Shown piece after piece: positions 52,711-61,600 of a DNA stretch of 64,000 bases. Numbering within the stretch: the stretch's first letter is position 1; every line of letters starts with the position of its first letter. Origin of the DNA: Mesorhizobium sp. B2-3-12 (GTDB lineage: Bacteria > Pseudomonadota > Alphaproteobacteria > Rhizobiales > Rhizobiaceae); the NCBI RefSeq assembly GCF_006442205.1, contig NZ_VFVR01000009.1, positions 62,001 through 126,000 of the forward strand, read 5' to 3'. The translations under genes and the position numbers were made by a program. The notes under the pieces are model-generated. The model saw nothing but the letters and a program-made list of their open reading frames with translations. It had not been told where the DNA came from and did no database searches.

Positions 52711-53337
52711 CTACTCGCACTGGCGCCTGGGTCCGCCGGAATAGGGCTGGTAGCTGTTGTCTTCAGGCCGGTAGGAGCGATAGCGGCTGAAGCAGGACTC
52801 GACATGGTCGGCGGAGAGCCCCGTCGCGGCGACCAGCGGCGCATCGCCGCCTTGGACATAGCTGACCTCGGTCGAAGGCGGCGCGGCCTGGTCGGCGGCA
52901 CCGGCGTCGAGATAGGGCGAGACGCATGGGCGCTGCTGGCCGCTATAGGACATGTAGCTGTTGTCGTCCGGATTGTAGGAGCGGTAGCGGTTCGCGCACC
53001 ATTTGACGTGGGAAGCCGGCAATTCGGCAGACGGCAGCCCGGCCTGCTCGTCACCGGCCGAGGGCGGCACCGCGCCGGTCACGGTCGGGTCCGGGGCTCC
53101 TTGCGCCCTGGCGGCGGCATCGGGTGCCGCAGTCTGCAATGCCGGTACGCGTTCCAGCGTCTGCGCCGCCTTGTCCACCGGCCGGGCGCTCCTGGTCCAC
53201 AATTCCGCGACGCTGGCCGTGGGCCTGATTTCATGCGCGGGCTTGGCGGCTATCAGCCAGGCCGCGAAGACCAGCCCGCTGGCGAAGACCGCAAGGGTCA
53301 GCACGAAACCGCCGACCAGTCCCAATACCGCTTTCAT
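52711..53337 (-). CDS. BA14K-like protein with two BA14K motifs
   Basis: A 208-residue membrane-anchored or secreted protein. The N-terminus 'LGLVGGFVLTLAVFASGLVF' is one hydrophobic helix. Two BA14K motifs are present: 'VKWCANRYRSYNPDDNSYMS' at 111-130 and 'VESCFSRYRSYRPEDNSYQP' at 179-198, each followed by a short 'YSG' tail and a closing Cys. BA14K was described in Brucella as an immunoreactive protein needed for smooth LPS. Most members carry one motif, so the duplicated form is of interest. Between 52067 and 52264 nothing else is seen. Confidence 0.85.
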   Translation of the reverse strand: MKAVLGLVGGFVLTLAVFASGLVFAAWLIAAKPAHEIRPTASVAELWTRSARPVDKAAQTLERVPALQTAAPDAAARAQGAPDPTVTGAVPPSAGDEQAGLPSAELPASHVKWCANRYRSYNPDDNSYMSYSGQQRPCVSPYLDAGAADQAAPPSTEVSYVQGGDAPLVAATGLSADHVESCFSRYRSYRPEDNSYQPYSGGPRRQCE

Positions 53338-53430
53338 GTCACGCTCCTTGAGTCCCCACTAATAGAATGCGGAGCATCAAGGCTGGTTCCAGGCGAGCGA
53401 GCGCTAACCGGAGGCAAGGTCGCGGCCGCT

Positions 53431-53946
53431 TCAAACCGGCAGCCTCACGGCAAACTGGTTCTCGACCGCCAGCAGCGCCGCCACCATCTCCTTGTCGCGC
53501 CGGCGCTGCAGCAAATAGCCGGCCAACAGCCAGTCCAGCGAGAACCTGCCCGCACCCGCGGCAGCCAGCACGAACATGCCGCCGGCAATGGCGAAATCCT
53601 TTTCGAAATGCAGCAATTCGTTCTGGCTGGCGAAGTTGGTGTGAAACAGCATGGCCGTCGCCAGGCAGAACAGGCCGAGCCCGACGGCGCCGGGTCGCGT
53701 CAGCAGGCCTGTCGCGATGGAAAGCCCTGCCCCCAATTGCAGTGCCACGGTGGCGATGAACAGCGGCAGGCCGACGCCAAGAGCCGCCATCGCCTTGGCC
53801 GCGGCGTCGAAATGGGCGGCGAGCGTGACGCCTTCATGCAGGAAGATGAGGGCAAGCAGCAGCCGGCCGGCGAGCAGGGCGGCGTCCCTGAGGTACAGTC
53901 TGGTGGCGAGGCCGGTGAGCTTCGCGGCACGTTCGTTCAGGGTCAT
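53431..53946 (-). CDS. DoxX family membrane protein
   Basis: A 171-residue protein with four hydrophobic helices. The start at 53946 has GGAG eight nt upstream; the longer frame was rejected. 'LAGRLLLALIFLHEGVTLAA' and 'GAGLSIATGLLTRPGAVGLG' match DoxX/SURF4-like family segments. DoxX proteins take part in thiol or oxidative-stress membrane complexes; the partner is not visible here. Confidence 0.85.
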   Translation of the reverse strand: MTLNERAAKLTGLATRLYLRDAALLAGRLLLALIFLHEGVTLAAHFDAAAKAMAALGVGLPLFIATVALQLGAGLSIATGLLTRPGAVGLGLFCLATAMLFHTNFASQNELLHFEKDFAIAGGMFVLAAAGAGRFSLDWLLAGYLLQRRRDKEMVAALLAVENQFAVRLPV

Positions 53947-54027
53947 AGTCGGGCTCCAATTTCTTGACACCGTGCAGGCGCCGTCCGGCGCGCGGGGATC
54001 GCGCGCGAGAATGTGAGAGGCTTGAAA

Positions 54028-54063
54028 AGGCCGGAGCCGGCTCGAGGGAGAGCGCCGGCTCCG
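54028..54063. terminator. 12-bp perfect stem-loop upstream of the DoxX gene
   Basis: GCCGGAGCCGGC (54028-54039) pairs exactly with 54052-54063. It lies upstream of doxX and downstream of the TPR gene on the minus strand, so it may end the TPR transcript. Confidence 0.45.
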
Positions 54064-54120
54064 GCAATGGGCGCCAGCCACGAGCGCCCGAACTTTGGTG
54101 ACGGGGATGGGTTAGCGCCA

Positions 54121-54285
54121 AGGCCCCCTCATCCGACCGCTTCGCGGCCACCTTCTCCCCGCCGGGGAGAAGAGGCAGAGGCAGACTCGGTGCCCTCCTC
54201 TCCCCTCGGGGAGAGGTCGGATTGCCCCGAATTGCTCTTTGCAATTCGGCCTCGGCAATCCGGGTGAGGGGGAACTTGCGCCCCG
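54121..54285. repeat. rhizobial intergenic repeat of a second type
   Basis: Contains 'CTTCTCCCCGCCGGGGAGAA', 'CTCTCCCCTCGGGGAGAG' and 'CCGAATTGCTCTTTGCAATTCGG' parts (the last hairpin at 54227-54249). The block starts CCCCCTCATCCGACCGCTTC and ends in CCGGGTGAGGGG. It differs from the element at 17 and 41 kb. It fills the gap between doxX and the TPR gene. Confidence 0.6.
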
Positions 54286-54287
54286 CC

Positions 54288-54767
54288 CTACTGCGTCACC
54301 TTGGTGTCGATGGCCTTCTGCAAATCGGCAAGCTCGTCGCAGCCGGCGGGGCACAGTTTTTGCAGCGATGCCAGTTGCTCCCGCGCCTTGGCCATGTCGC
54401 CGGTCTCGACATAGAGCTCGCCCAGATATTCGCGGGCGGCCTTGTGGTCGGGTTTCAGCTCCAGCGCCTTGTTGTAGTAGGTCAGCGCGGTAGCGAAATC
54501 GCCGGTCTTGCGCAGCGTGAAGCCGAGCAGATTGTAGACGTCGGCCTGCTGGTTGTCCTGCGCGAGATCACGCAAATCCGCCAGCGCGCCCTGATAATCC
54601 TTGGCGTCGATCTTGGCCTTGACGGCGCTGAGGTCGGGCGCGTCGGCACCCTCTATGTCGTCGACCGCATAGGCCGGCAGGACCGTGGCGACGGGAATGA
54701 CGGTCAGCACGGCGATGGCGCCGAGCAGGCCGAACAGGGCGTTTCTGCCCATGAAAAGCTGTTTCAT
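54288..54767 (-). CDS. exported TPR-repeat protein
   Basis: A 159-residue periplasmic or anchored protein. The start at 54767 gives a signal 'LFGLLGAIAVLTVIPVATVL' ending 'PAYAVDD'. Two TPR units follow: 'DVYNLLGFTLRKTGDFATAL' and 'AAREYLGELYVETGDMAKAR'. A pair of Cys ('KLCPAGCDEL') near the end could form a disulphide. It lies 35 nt after the exported metallo-beta-lactamase gene, so the two are probably co-expressed. Confidence 0.82.
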   Translation of the reverse strand: MKQLFMGRNALFGLLGAIAVLTVIPVATVLPAYAVDDIEGADAPDLSAVKAKIDAKDYQGALADLRDLAQDNQQADVYNLLGFTLRKTGDFATALTYYNKALELKPDHKAAREYLGELYVETGDMAKAREQLASLQKLCPAGCDELADLQKAIDTKVTQ

Positions 54768-54802
54768 TGTCTGTCTCGCTTGTCTGGATTGGGAGCTGCC
54801 GC

Positions 54803-55774
54803 TCAAATCGATACCGGTGTGAAGCCATAGGCGCTGCCGTCTTTGACAAAGACGCCGGTGCCCGGGAACGGGAAGTGCGAACCGGAAATGCGGATGTTGT
54901 CGGCGATCACCCGGTCGATGATCCTGTGGCGCGTGGCGATGGCCGTCGGCCCATCCTGGTCGTAGCTGCCCTGCCATTCCGGATGCGGCGCCAGCAAAGC
55001 CGGCACATACATGGTGTCGGCCGAGATCATCAGCTGCTCCTTGCCGGAGTTTGCGAGATACACCGAATGGCCCGGCGTATGGCCGGGTGCGGCGATGATC
55101 TGGATGCCGGGCGCGACCTCGGCGCCATCCTCGACCAGCTTCCAGTTCTTCCATTTCGGAAAATTCTCGGCGATCCGCTTGCCCGCCGGCTTGCGGCCTT
55201 CGGGCAGCTTCGCCAACCGGCTCGGGTCGGTCCACCAATTGTATTCCGTGGCGTTGACGATCAGCTCGGCATTGGGGAACACCGGCGTGTTGGTGCCCTT
55301 TTCCATCAGGCCCCAGACATGGTCGGGGTGGAAATGCGAGATCATGATGGTGTCGATCGCCTTGTAGTCGATGCCGGCGGCGGCCATGTTGGCCGGCAGA
55401 TGCGTGGCGTTGGCCTGCCACTGGCCGACGCCCGAACCCGCATCCATCATGATCAGCCTGCCGCCCATCTTCAGCACCACGACGGTAAGCGGGATCGGCA
55501 TGAAGTCGGTGGTCAGGCCCGCCTTGGCGAGCGCGGCCTTGGTGTCGTCGATGGAAACGTCCTTGATGAAGGCCGGGTCGTGCGGCTTCTTCCAGATGCC
55601 GTCATAGATGGCGGTCACCTCGATGTCGCCGACCGTGTACCTGTAGAAGCCGACGGCGGGTTCCACCGGCGTCTGCGCGAAAGCGGGGCGGGTGAATTCG
55701 AGCTTGCCGGCCAGGCCGAAGGCGGCGGCGGCAGTGGCGGTTCCGAGCAGTGTGCGGCGTGTCATGCTGAACAT
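54803..55774 (-). CDS. Tat-exported metallo-beta-lactamase-fold hydrolase
   Basis: A 323-residue MBL-fold protein. The start at 55774 has GGGAG eight nt upstream; 'MTRRTLLGTATAAAAFGLAG' is a twin-arginine signal. Metal ligands are in 'MISHFHPDHVWGL' (HxHxDH), 'AAPGHTPGHSVYL' and 'ADTMYVPAL', with a late 'SGSHFPFPG' His. This pattern is shared by quorum-quenching lactonase-like and quinoprotein-associated MBL proteins; the substrate cannot be read. It pairs with the exported TPR protein. Confidence 0.88.
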   Translation of the reverse strand: MFSMTRRTLLGTATAAAAFGLAGKLEFTRPAFAQTPVEPAVGFYRYTVGDIEVTAIYDGIWKKPHDPAFIKDVSIDDTKAALAKAGLTTDFMPIPLTVVVLKMGGRLIMMDAGSGVGQWQANATHLPANMAAAGIDYKAIDTIMISHFHPDHVWGLMEKGTNTPVFPNAELIVNATEYNWWTDPSRLAKLPEGRKPAGKRIAENFPKWKNWKLVEDGAEVAPGIQIIAAPGHTPGHSVYLANSGKEQLMISADTMYVPALLAPHPEWQGSYDQDGPTAIATRHRIIDRVIADNIRISGSHFPFPGTGVFVKDGSAYGFTPVSI

Positions 55775-55888
55775 GGGTATTCTCCCTGTGAGGTTGCGTG
55801 GCGGAGAGGTGACGGAGAGCCACGCCACATGGCTCCCCGTCCTAATTGCGGGTGGGGTCCGGACCTCGAGGTGGTCCGGCCCCTGAAC

Positions 55889-56110
55889 TCAGTTGCCCCA
55901 GATGCCCTGGCCGGGTTCGTCCGCATCGGATTTCGTCGTTGCCCGCACGCCGTGCCGGGCCATGTCCGGCTTGGCGGTCGAGGCGGTATGAGTGTTGTCG
56001 ATGGTGGCGGCCGCCGGGTTGACGGTGCGGTCGCCAAAATGGTCGCTACCGGCAAAGGCGGAACTCGAGGCAAGCACCATCGCGGCCACGCTGAGAGCGA
56101 GCTTGGTCAT
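55889..56110 (-). CDS. DUF680-like small secreted protein
   Basis: A 73-residue protein with the Sec signal 'MTKLALSVAAMVLASSSAFA' followed by 'GSDHFGDRTVNPAAATIDNT' and a short polar tail ending 'GQGIWGN'. This matches the DUF680 pattern known from multiple copies in Mesorhizobium. Its function is unknown. It lies between the MBL gene and the divergent MORN gene. Confidence 0.78.
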   Translation of the reverse strand: MTKLALSVAAMVLASSSAFAGSDHFGDRTVNPAAATIDNTHTASTAKPDMARHGVRATTKSDADEPGQGIWGN

Positions 56111-56325
56111 TTCAGTAAATCGTTGTTTTGTTTCTTCGCGTCGCGGGCCGGATTGGCCCCGCTGATGACAAGACCCGGCAGGGACGTGCTTTATTCCCGG
56201 GCACTCGAAGAATTTTTGAAAAAGAAACCAGGGCGGCGGCGGCGTTACTCGCCACCAGAACTGCCCGCGCTCTTGACTCGCCAGGGCGATTGCCTAGCAA
56301 TCGGCACCGGGTTGGGATTTCTCGA

Positions 56326-58140
56326 ATGATTGCAAGAGCAGCTTCATTGGCCGCGCTCGCGCTTGTGGCGGCCACGATCGATGCCGCCGGGGGCGACTAT
56401 CTGCACCCCTCACCGCATCCCGAATGGGACAGCCGCGTCCAGACGATTTATGACGCCGCGACCCGGTCGGTTTCGCGAAAGACGGTAAGCGTCTGGGACC
56501 CGAGCCCGGAAAAAGGCCTCGACTTCGTCTGGGAACCGGACCCGAAACTGGCCGATGGCGGCCTCTCCGCCGAAGGACTGCCCTCCGGATCCGGACGGCT
56601 GCAATGGCGCATCGGCGGCTCGCCTTCCTACGATCCGTCCGCTGTCTTCGCCACCTATGTCGGCTCGCTCTCTCGGGGCAAACCGTCGGGACATGGCCGG
56701 CTGGAACTGCGCACGGGCGAATATCTCGACGGCGACTGGCTGGATGGCGCCCCCGACGGCACCGTCCTGTGGGTGGACGAAGCCGGCAACCGCTATGAGG
56801 GCCTGATGCGGCATGGCGTTGCCGACGGCCCGGCCCGCTATGTCTCGACCAATGGCGAAATCTTCACCGGCACGTTTCGCGATGGTGTCCGCGACGGCAC
56901 GGCAACGACACAACTGCCCGGCGGCACGACCTACCAATCGGTCTGGCAAGGCGGCCGCGAGGTCGGCGGCAAACGCCCGGATCTCTTCGCCGATGCAAGG
57001 ATGGGCGGCCTGCTGAAAGCCGGAACCAAAGCGGGCCAGGCGGCCGGGTTCTCCATCTCGGCGGCGATCGACGAACGCATCAATTTGGAGTCAGAGGAGG
57101 CGCTTCAGTACGAAACAGCCGCGTCAGGCGACAACACACAGTTCTACCCCAGATCAAACTACCTGATGAAATTCTGGAAGAGTGGAACCAATATAGACGT
57201 TCAAGACCATGTCCTCAGCATGACGTCCTGGGACCAGGTCTTTGCCTTCGTCAAAGTGGACCTGTCTTCGGAAAACAGCCGGAAAGGCAAGATTGCCAGC
57301 ATGTCGCTGGAGTTTTCCGAGAGCCAGGCCTTCAACAAGCCGATGCTCTCCCTCTACCCCGACGTCGGCTGCCTTGGGTTCAGTCCGCAATTCGCCATCA
57401 TAAACCAGGGCTGGGGCAAGGTCCTGGAACCGGAATTTCATTTCGTATTTTCCGACGATAAGGGCAACACCTCCACGCCGTTGGACATAGAAGGCATCGA
57501 TGATTTCGATTCATCGGGAAATATCGACGTGCTGAACTCGATCCGGCAGGCCGGGGCCGACGTGAATGCCCTGGCGACGCGGCATTTCAAATGCGCATCG
57601 ATCGAAGGGCTGGAAGCGTGTTCGCAGCAGTTCCTGGCCGCCACCGACCTCGGCGTGATCGGAAAGTCGATATACAGGAACGAAGGCGTGATGCTGACCA
57701 ATCTGGTCGGCAAGATGAAATACAAGTGGAAAGACCCGGCAAACAAAATTCATACCGAAGAACAGCCCTTCACCGTTCCGGTATCCCTCGCCGCGCTGGA
57801 AGTGCCCGAATCCGTCGCTGAATGCGGCTCCGGCATGAGTGGCTCACCCGAGGCGGCGCAGTATCAGGATATCCATCTGCCGCTCAACAGAAAGAATTAC
57901 AGCATCAGCGTGCCGATGCGGGGCAATCGTGACATTTCGCGCCTTGTCGCCCGGTTCAAGTTTCACGCCGATCGCTCGTCCATCCACAAGTTCCGAGTTA
58001 AGGCCACATTCGCGGATGGAAGCGAGCGGCAAAGCAAACCGCTGGAACTGCTTTGGTTCAGGCCTCGCCCGGATAATTTCGAATACTACGACGCTGGTCG
58101 CAAATGCGACCCGGGCATCCAGTATAATGTCTGTCACTGA
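56326..58140 (+). CDS. exported MORN-repeat protein of unknown function
   Basis: A 604-residue protein. The start at 56326 gives a Sec signal ('MIARAASLAALALVAATIDA'). Residues about 95-215 contain MORN-type repeats: 'GHGRLELRTGEYLDGDWLDG', 'NRYEGLMRHGVADGPARYVS', 'GEIFTGTFRDGVRDGTATTQ'. The remaining 390 residues are beta-rich with few hydrophobic stretches and match no family that I know. Cys residues at the end ('GRKCDPGIQYNVCH') may form a disulphide. GC content drops in parts of the C-terminal half, which may hint at transfer. It precedes the synthetase gene on the same strand by 549 nt. Confidence 0.8.
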   Translation: MIARAASLAALALVAATIDAAGGDYLHPSPHPEWDSRVQTIYDAATRSVSRKTVSVWDPSPEKGLDFVWEPDPKLADGGLSAEGLPSGSGRLQWRIGGSPSYDPSAVFATYVGSLSRGKPSGHGRLELRTGEYLDGDWLDGAPDGTVLWVDEAGNRYEGLMRHGVADGPARYVSTNGEIFTGTFRDGVRDGTATTQLPGGTTYQSVWQGGREVGGKRPDLFADARMGGLLKAGTKAGQAAGFSISAAIDERINLESEEALQYETAASGDNTQFYPRSNYLMKFWKSGTNIDVQDHVLSMTSWDQVFAFVKVDLSSENSRKGKIASMSLEFSESQAFNKPMLSLYPDVGCLGFSPQFAIINQGWGKVLEPEFHFVFSDDKGNTSTPLDIEGIDDFDSSGNIDVLNSIRQAGADVNALATRHFKCASIEGLEACSQQFLAATDLGVIGKSIYRNEGVMLTNLVGKMKYKWKDPANKIHTEEQPFTVPVSLAALEVPESVAECGSGMSGSPEAAQYQDIHLPLNRKNYSISVPMRGNRDISRLVARFKFHADRSSIHKFRVKATFADGSERQSKPLELLWFRPRPDNFEYYDAGRKCDPGIQYNVCH

Positions 58141-58507
58141 CCAGGCTGGCTTCGAACAGCCCTTCATCGCGGGCCGCGATGCCCGCCACTGTTACATGAG
58201 ATAGCCGCAAACTTGCCGCCCCGCTTCGGCGAAAAAGGCCAGTTACGGCCATGCCCACGGCCGCCTAGACACAATCCAGAAACATAATTCAACAGTTCGG
58301 AAAAACTGCTGAAAAGATCGGATGGCATAACCCTCCCTCAACGGCCGGGAATCGGCCGTCGCACAGGCGCACGGGTATGGGCAATGCAACGAGGTTCGAA
58401 CAGATGGACGGGTGCCCGGCACGGCGCTCGCCGCCGGTCGTGCCGAGGCGATGCGCCCGCCGCGCGCCATGCTCCCGAACATGTGAAGACGGAGCGGCCT
58501 GTTCCGT

Positions 58508-58540
58508 GATAACCGCGCGGCCAAAGAGCGGTCGGTTATC
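58508..58540. promoter_or_regulatory. inverted repeat GATAACCG-N17-CGGTTATC
   Basis: Perfect 8-bp arms at 58508-58515 and 58533-58540. It lies 150 nt before the synthetase start and could be an operator or an RNA hairpin. Confidence 0.4.
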
Positions 58541-58556
58541 GCCGGTCCCGATCGCG

Positions 58557-58579
58557 GAAGCTTCCGTTTTGGAAGCTTC
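58557..58579. promoter_or_regulatory. 9-bp hairpin or paired operator before the synthetase
   Basis: GAAGCTTCC (58557-58565), loop GTTTT, GGAAGCTTC (58571-58579). Each arm is itself nearly palindromic, so it can be two copies of GGAAGCTTC 15 bp apart. It lies about 110 nt before the synthetase ATG. Confidence 0.45.
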
Positions 58580-58689
58580 GGTCATTCCACCTCCATCAAC
58601 ACGGATCAAATTGCAGCGGCGCCACAGCCGACGATGCCTGCCCGCGGCGGCATGATCGGCGATTTCATTAGGACGAGAAAGTTTTGAAA

Positions 58690-61600
58690 ATGGATCACGG
58701 TATCGATATTGCCGAACTGGACAGGGAAACGGCACGATCGGGCGGCGAGCCCGAGGCGCGCGCCGACATCGTCGGTTCGCTTGCAAGAATTGCCTCCACG
58801 ACGACGGCGCGCGGCCAGGTCCTGACCGGCGCGGACTTCGCGCGGGCGGGCCAGCCGGACGAGCGGCTCGACAAGGTGTTCGAGCAGCTCGCCGAAACAT
58901 TCGCCACCTTGCCGGCGGTGATCTCCGAGGGCCGCGTCTGGACCTATCGGGAGCTGGACAGCCGCGCCAACCAGTTCGCCCGCCTGCTGGTCAAGCGCGG
59001 CGTGCGACCGGGCGACCGCGTCGGGCTCATTCTCGACCGCTCGGCGGAAACCTATGTCGCCCTGCTCGCCGTGGCGAAGGCGGGCGCCGCCTTCGTGCCG
59101 CTGGCCACCGCCTTCCCGCAGGAGCGCATGGCGCTCATCATCGAGGACGCCGGCGTCAGCCTGGTCGTCACCATCGCCACCTATGCATCGCGGGCCGGGG
59201 AGCTGCCGGTTCCGCATCTGTTGATCGACAGCGCGGCGGGCGAAATATCGGCCCAGTCCGGGGCGCCGCTGAGGACGCACAAGGCGCCGGCCGCCGCTGC
59301 GAGCGACGACATCTGCTATATCCTCTATACGTCGGGCACGACCGGCAGGCCCAAGGGCGTGGCCATCCGCCACCAGAGCTTCGTCAACTTCATCCGCGTC
59401 GCCGCCGCGTCCTACGGCTACAAGCCGGGCGACCGCGTCTACCAGGGCATGACCATCGCCTTCGACTTTTCCTCCGAGGAGATCTGGGTGCCCTTCATCG
59501 CCGGCGCGACCGTCGTGCCGGCACCCGGCCAGATGCCGCTGGTCGGCGAGGAGCTCGCCGATTTCCTGCGCCATCACGAGATCACCTGCATGGCCTGCAG
59601 CCCGACGCTTCTGTCGTCCATCACTTCAGATGTGCCCAGCCTGCGCACGCTGCTGGTCGGCGGCGAAGCCTGTCCGCACAATCTGGTGGTACGCTGGTCG
59701 AAGCCCGGCCGGCAGATCCTCAACACCTATGGCCCGACCGAGGCGACCGTCACGGCAACCATGGGTGCGCTGACGCCCGACCGGCCGGTGACGATCGGCG
59801 CGCCGCTGCCCACCTATTCGATCGCCATTCTCGATCCCGTGTCGCCACAGCTGGCCGACCCCGGTGAACTGGGCGAGATCGGCATCGCCGGCATCGGCCT
59901 CGCCGTCGGCTATCTCAACCGGCCGGACCTCACCGAACAGAAATTCATCGCCGATTTCCTCGGCCTGCCGAACAACCCGTCGAAGCGCATCTACCGCACC
60001 GGCGACCTTGGCCGGATCAACGATGCCGGCGAGATCGAATATGCCGGGCGCATCGACACACAGGTGAAGATCCGCGGCTATCGCATTGAACTGGGCGAGA
60101 TCGAGGCCGTGCTGCTCGACCAGCCGGAGATCGCGCAGGCCGCCGTCACCACCTGGGAGATCGAGCCCGGCCGCGTCGAGCTCGTTGCCTATTACGCGCC
60201 CAAGGCCGGCCAGCCGGCGCTCTCGCGCGCCGACCTTGCCCAGACGATGAAGCGGCGGCTGCCGGACTACATGGTGCCCTCCTATCTGGAGGAACTGCCT
60301 GTCATCCCGATGACGGTCTCCAACAAGGTCGACCTTCGCCAGCTGCCCAAGCCGACCAGCGTCCGGCTCTCGGCCGACCGCGCCATGGTTGCGCCCGCCA
60401 ATGACGACGAGCGTTTCCTGGCCGAGGCGCTATGCGCCGTGCTGAAGTTCGACGACGTGTCGGTCGAGGACAATTTCTTCGACGATCTCGGCGCCAACTC
60501 GCTGCTGATGGCGCATTTCTGCGCCCGCGTGCGCACCCGCAAGGAATGGGCGACGACGTCCATGCGCGACATCTATCTCTATCCCACCGTGGCGCGCCTG
60601 GCCAAGCACCTTAGCGTATCGGAAGAGATGACGACGGCGATCAATGAGCCCGTTCTCACCCGCCGGGCCTCCAACCTCGTCTACTGGACCTGCGGCGCGG
60701 CGCAGCTCTTGTTCTACGCGCTCTACAGTTATGTGGCGCTGTGGGCGATCAATGGCGGCCTCAACTGGGTCTATGACGCGCTCGACGAGCCGCTGCAGCT
60801 CTACATCAGGTGCGTGGTGCTCTCGGGCGGCGTGTTCTTCGGCATGTCGGGCTTTGCCGTCGTCGCCAAATGGGTGCTTGTCGGCCGCTGGAAGGCGGAA
60901 GCGTTCCCGATCTGGGGGCTGCGCTACTATCGCTTCTGGGTGGTCAAGACCTTGATCCGCTCCGCGCCGGTCGTCCTGTTCCGGGGCAGCCCGCTCTACA
61001 GCCTGTACCTGCAGCTGCTTGGCACCAGGATCGGCAAGAACGTGGTCATCGAATCCCGCGCCGTGCCCGTGTGCACGGACCTGATTTCGATCGGCGACCG
61101 AACCATCCTGCGCAAGGAATCGCTGATCCTCGGCTATCGCGCCCAGGCGGGCTATATCCACACCGGGCCGTTGACAATCGGCAGCGATGCCTTCGTCGGC
61201 GTCGGCTCCACGCTCGACATCGACACCGCGATCGGCGATGGCGGCCAGCTCGGCCATTCCTCCTCGCTGCAGCGTGAACAAAGCATCCCGGACGGCGAAC
61301 ACTGGCATGGATCGCCGGCGGTGCCGACCACGGCGGACTATTGCAAGGTGCGCAATGTCAACCCTCCCCGTATCAGGCGCTTCCTCTACGAGGCCGTGCA
61401 GCTGATCGGGCTGTTTGCCATCGTCACCCCGCTGCCGCTCCTGTTCCACAGCTATTGGGAGAATGTCGGCGACGACTATCAGGAGACGATCGGCATTGTG
61501 GCGATCGGCACGACGGTCACGCTTCTCGGCTATATCGCCCTGGCCTTCCTCGCCGCCACGGTGGTGCCGCGCCTGTTCAGCCTGATCCTGAAGCCCGGCC

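Larger units (their letters stand above)
58141..58689 (+). other. 549-nt leader region of the synthetase operon
   Basis: No convincing gene. It holds a near-palindrome CATCGCGG-G-CCGCGATG (58165-58181) 24 nt after the MORN stop, an AT-rich stretch near 58265-58310 that could be a promoter, and two inverted repeats close to the synthetase start, listed separately. Confidence 0.6.

Noticed and set aside
54767..56329. 520-codon plus-strand frame
   Set aside because: Antisense to the metallo-beta-lactamase gene, which has a Tat signal and complete metal ligands.
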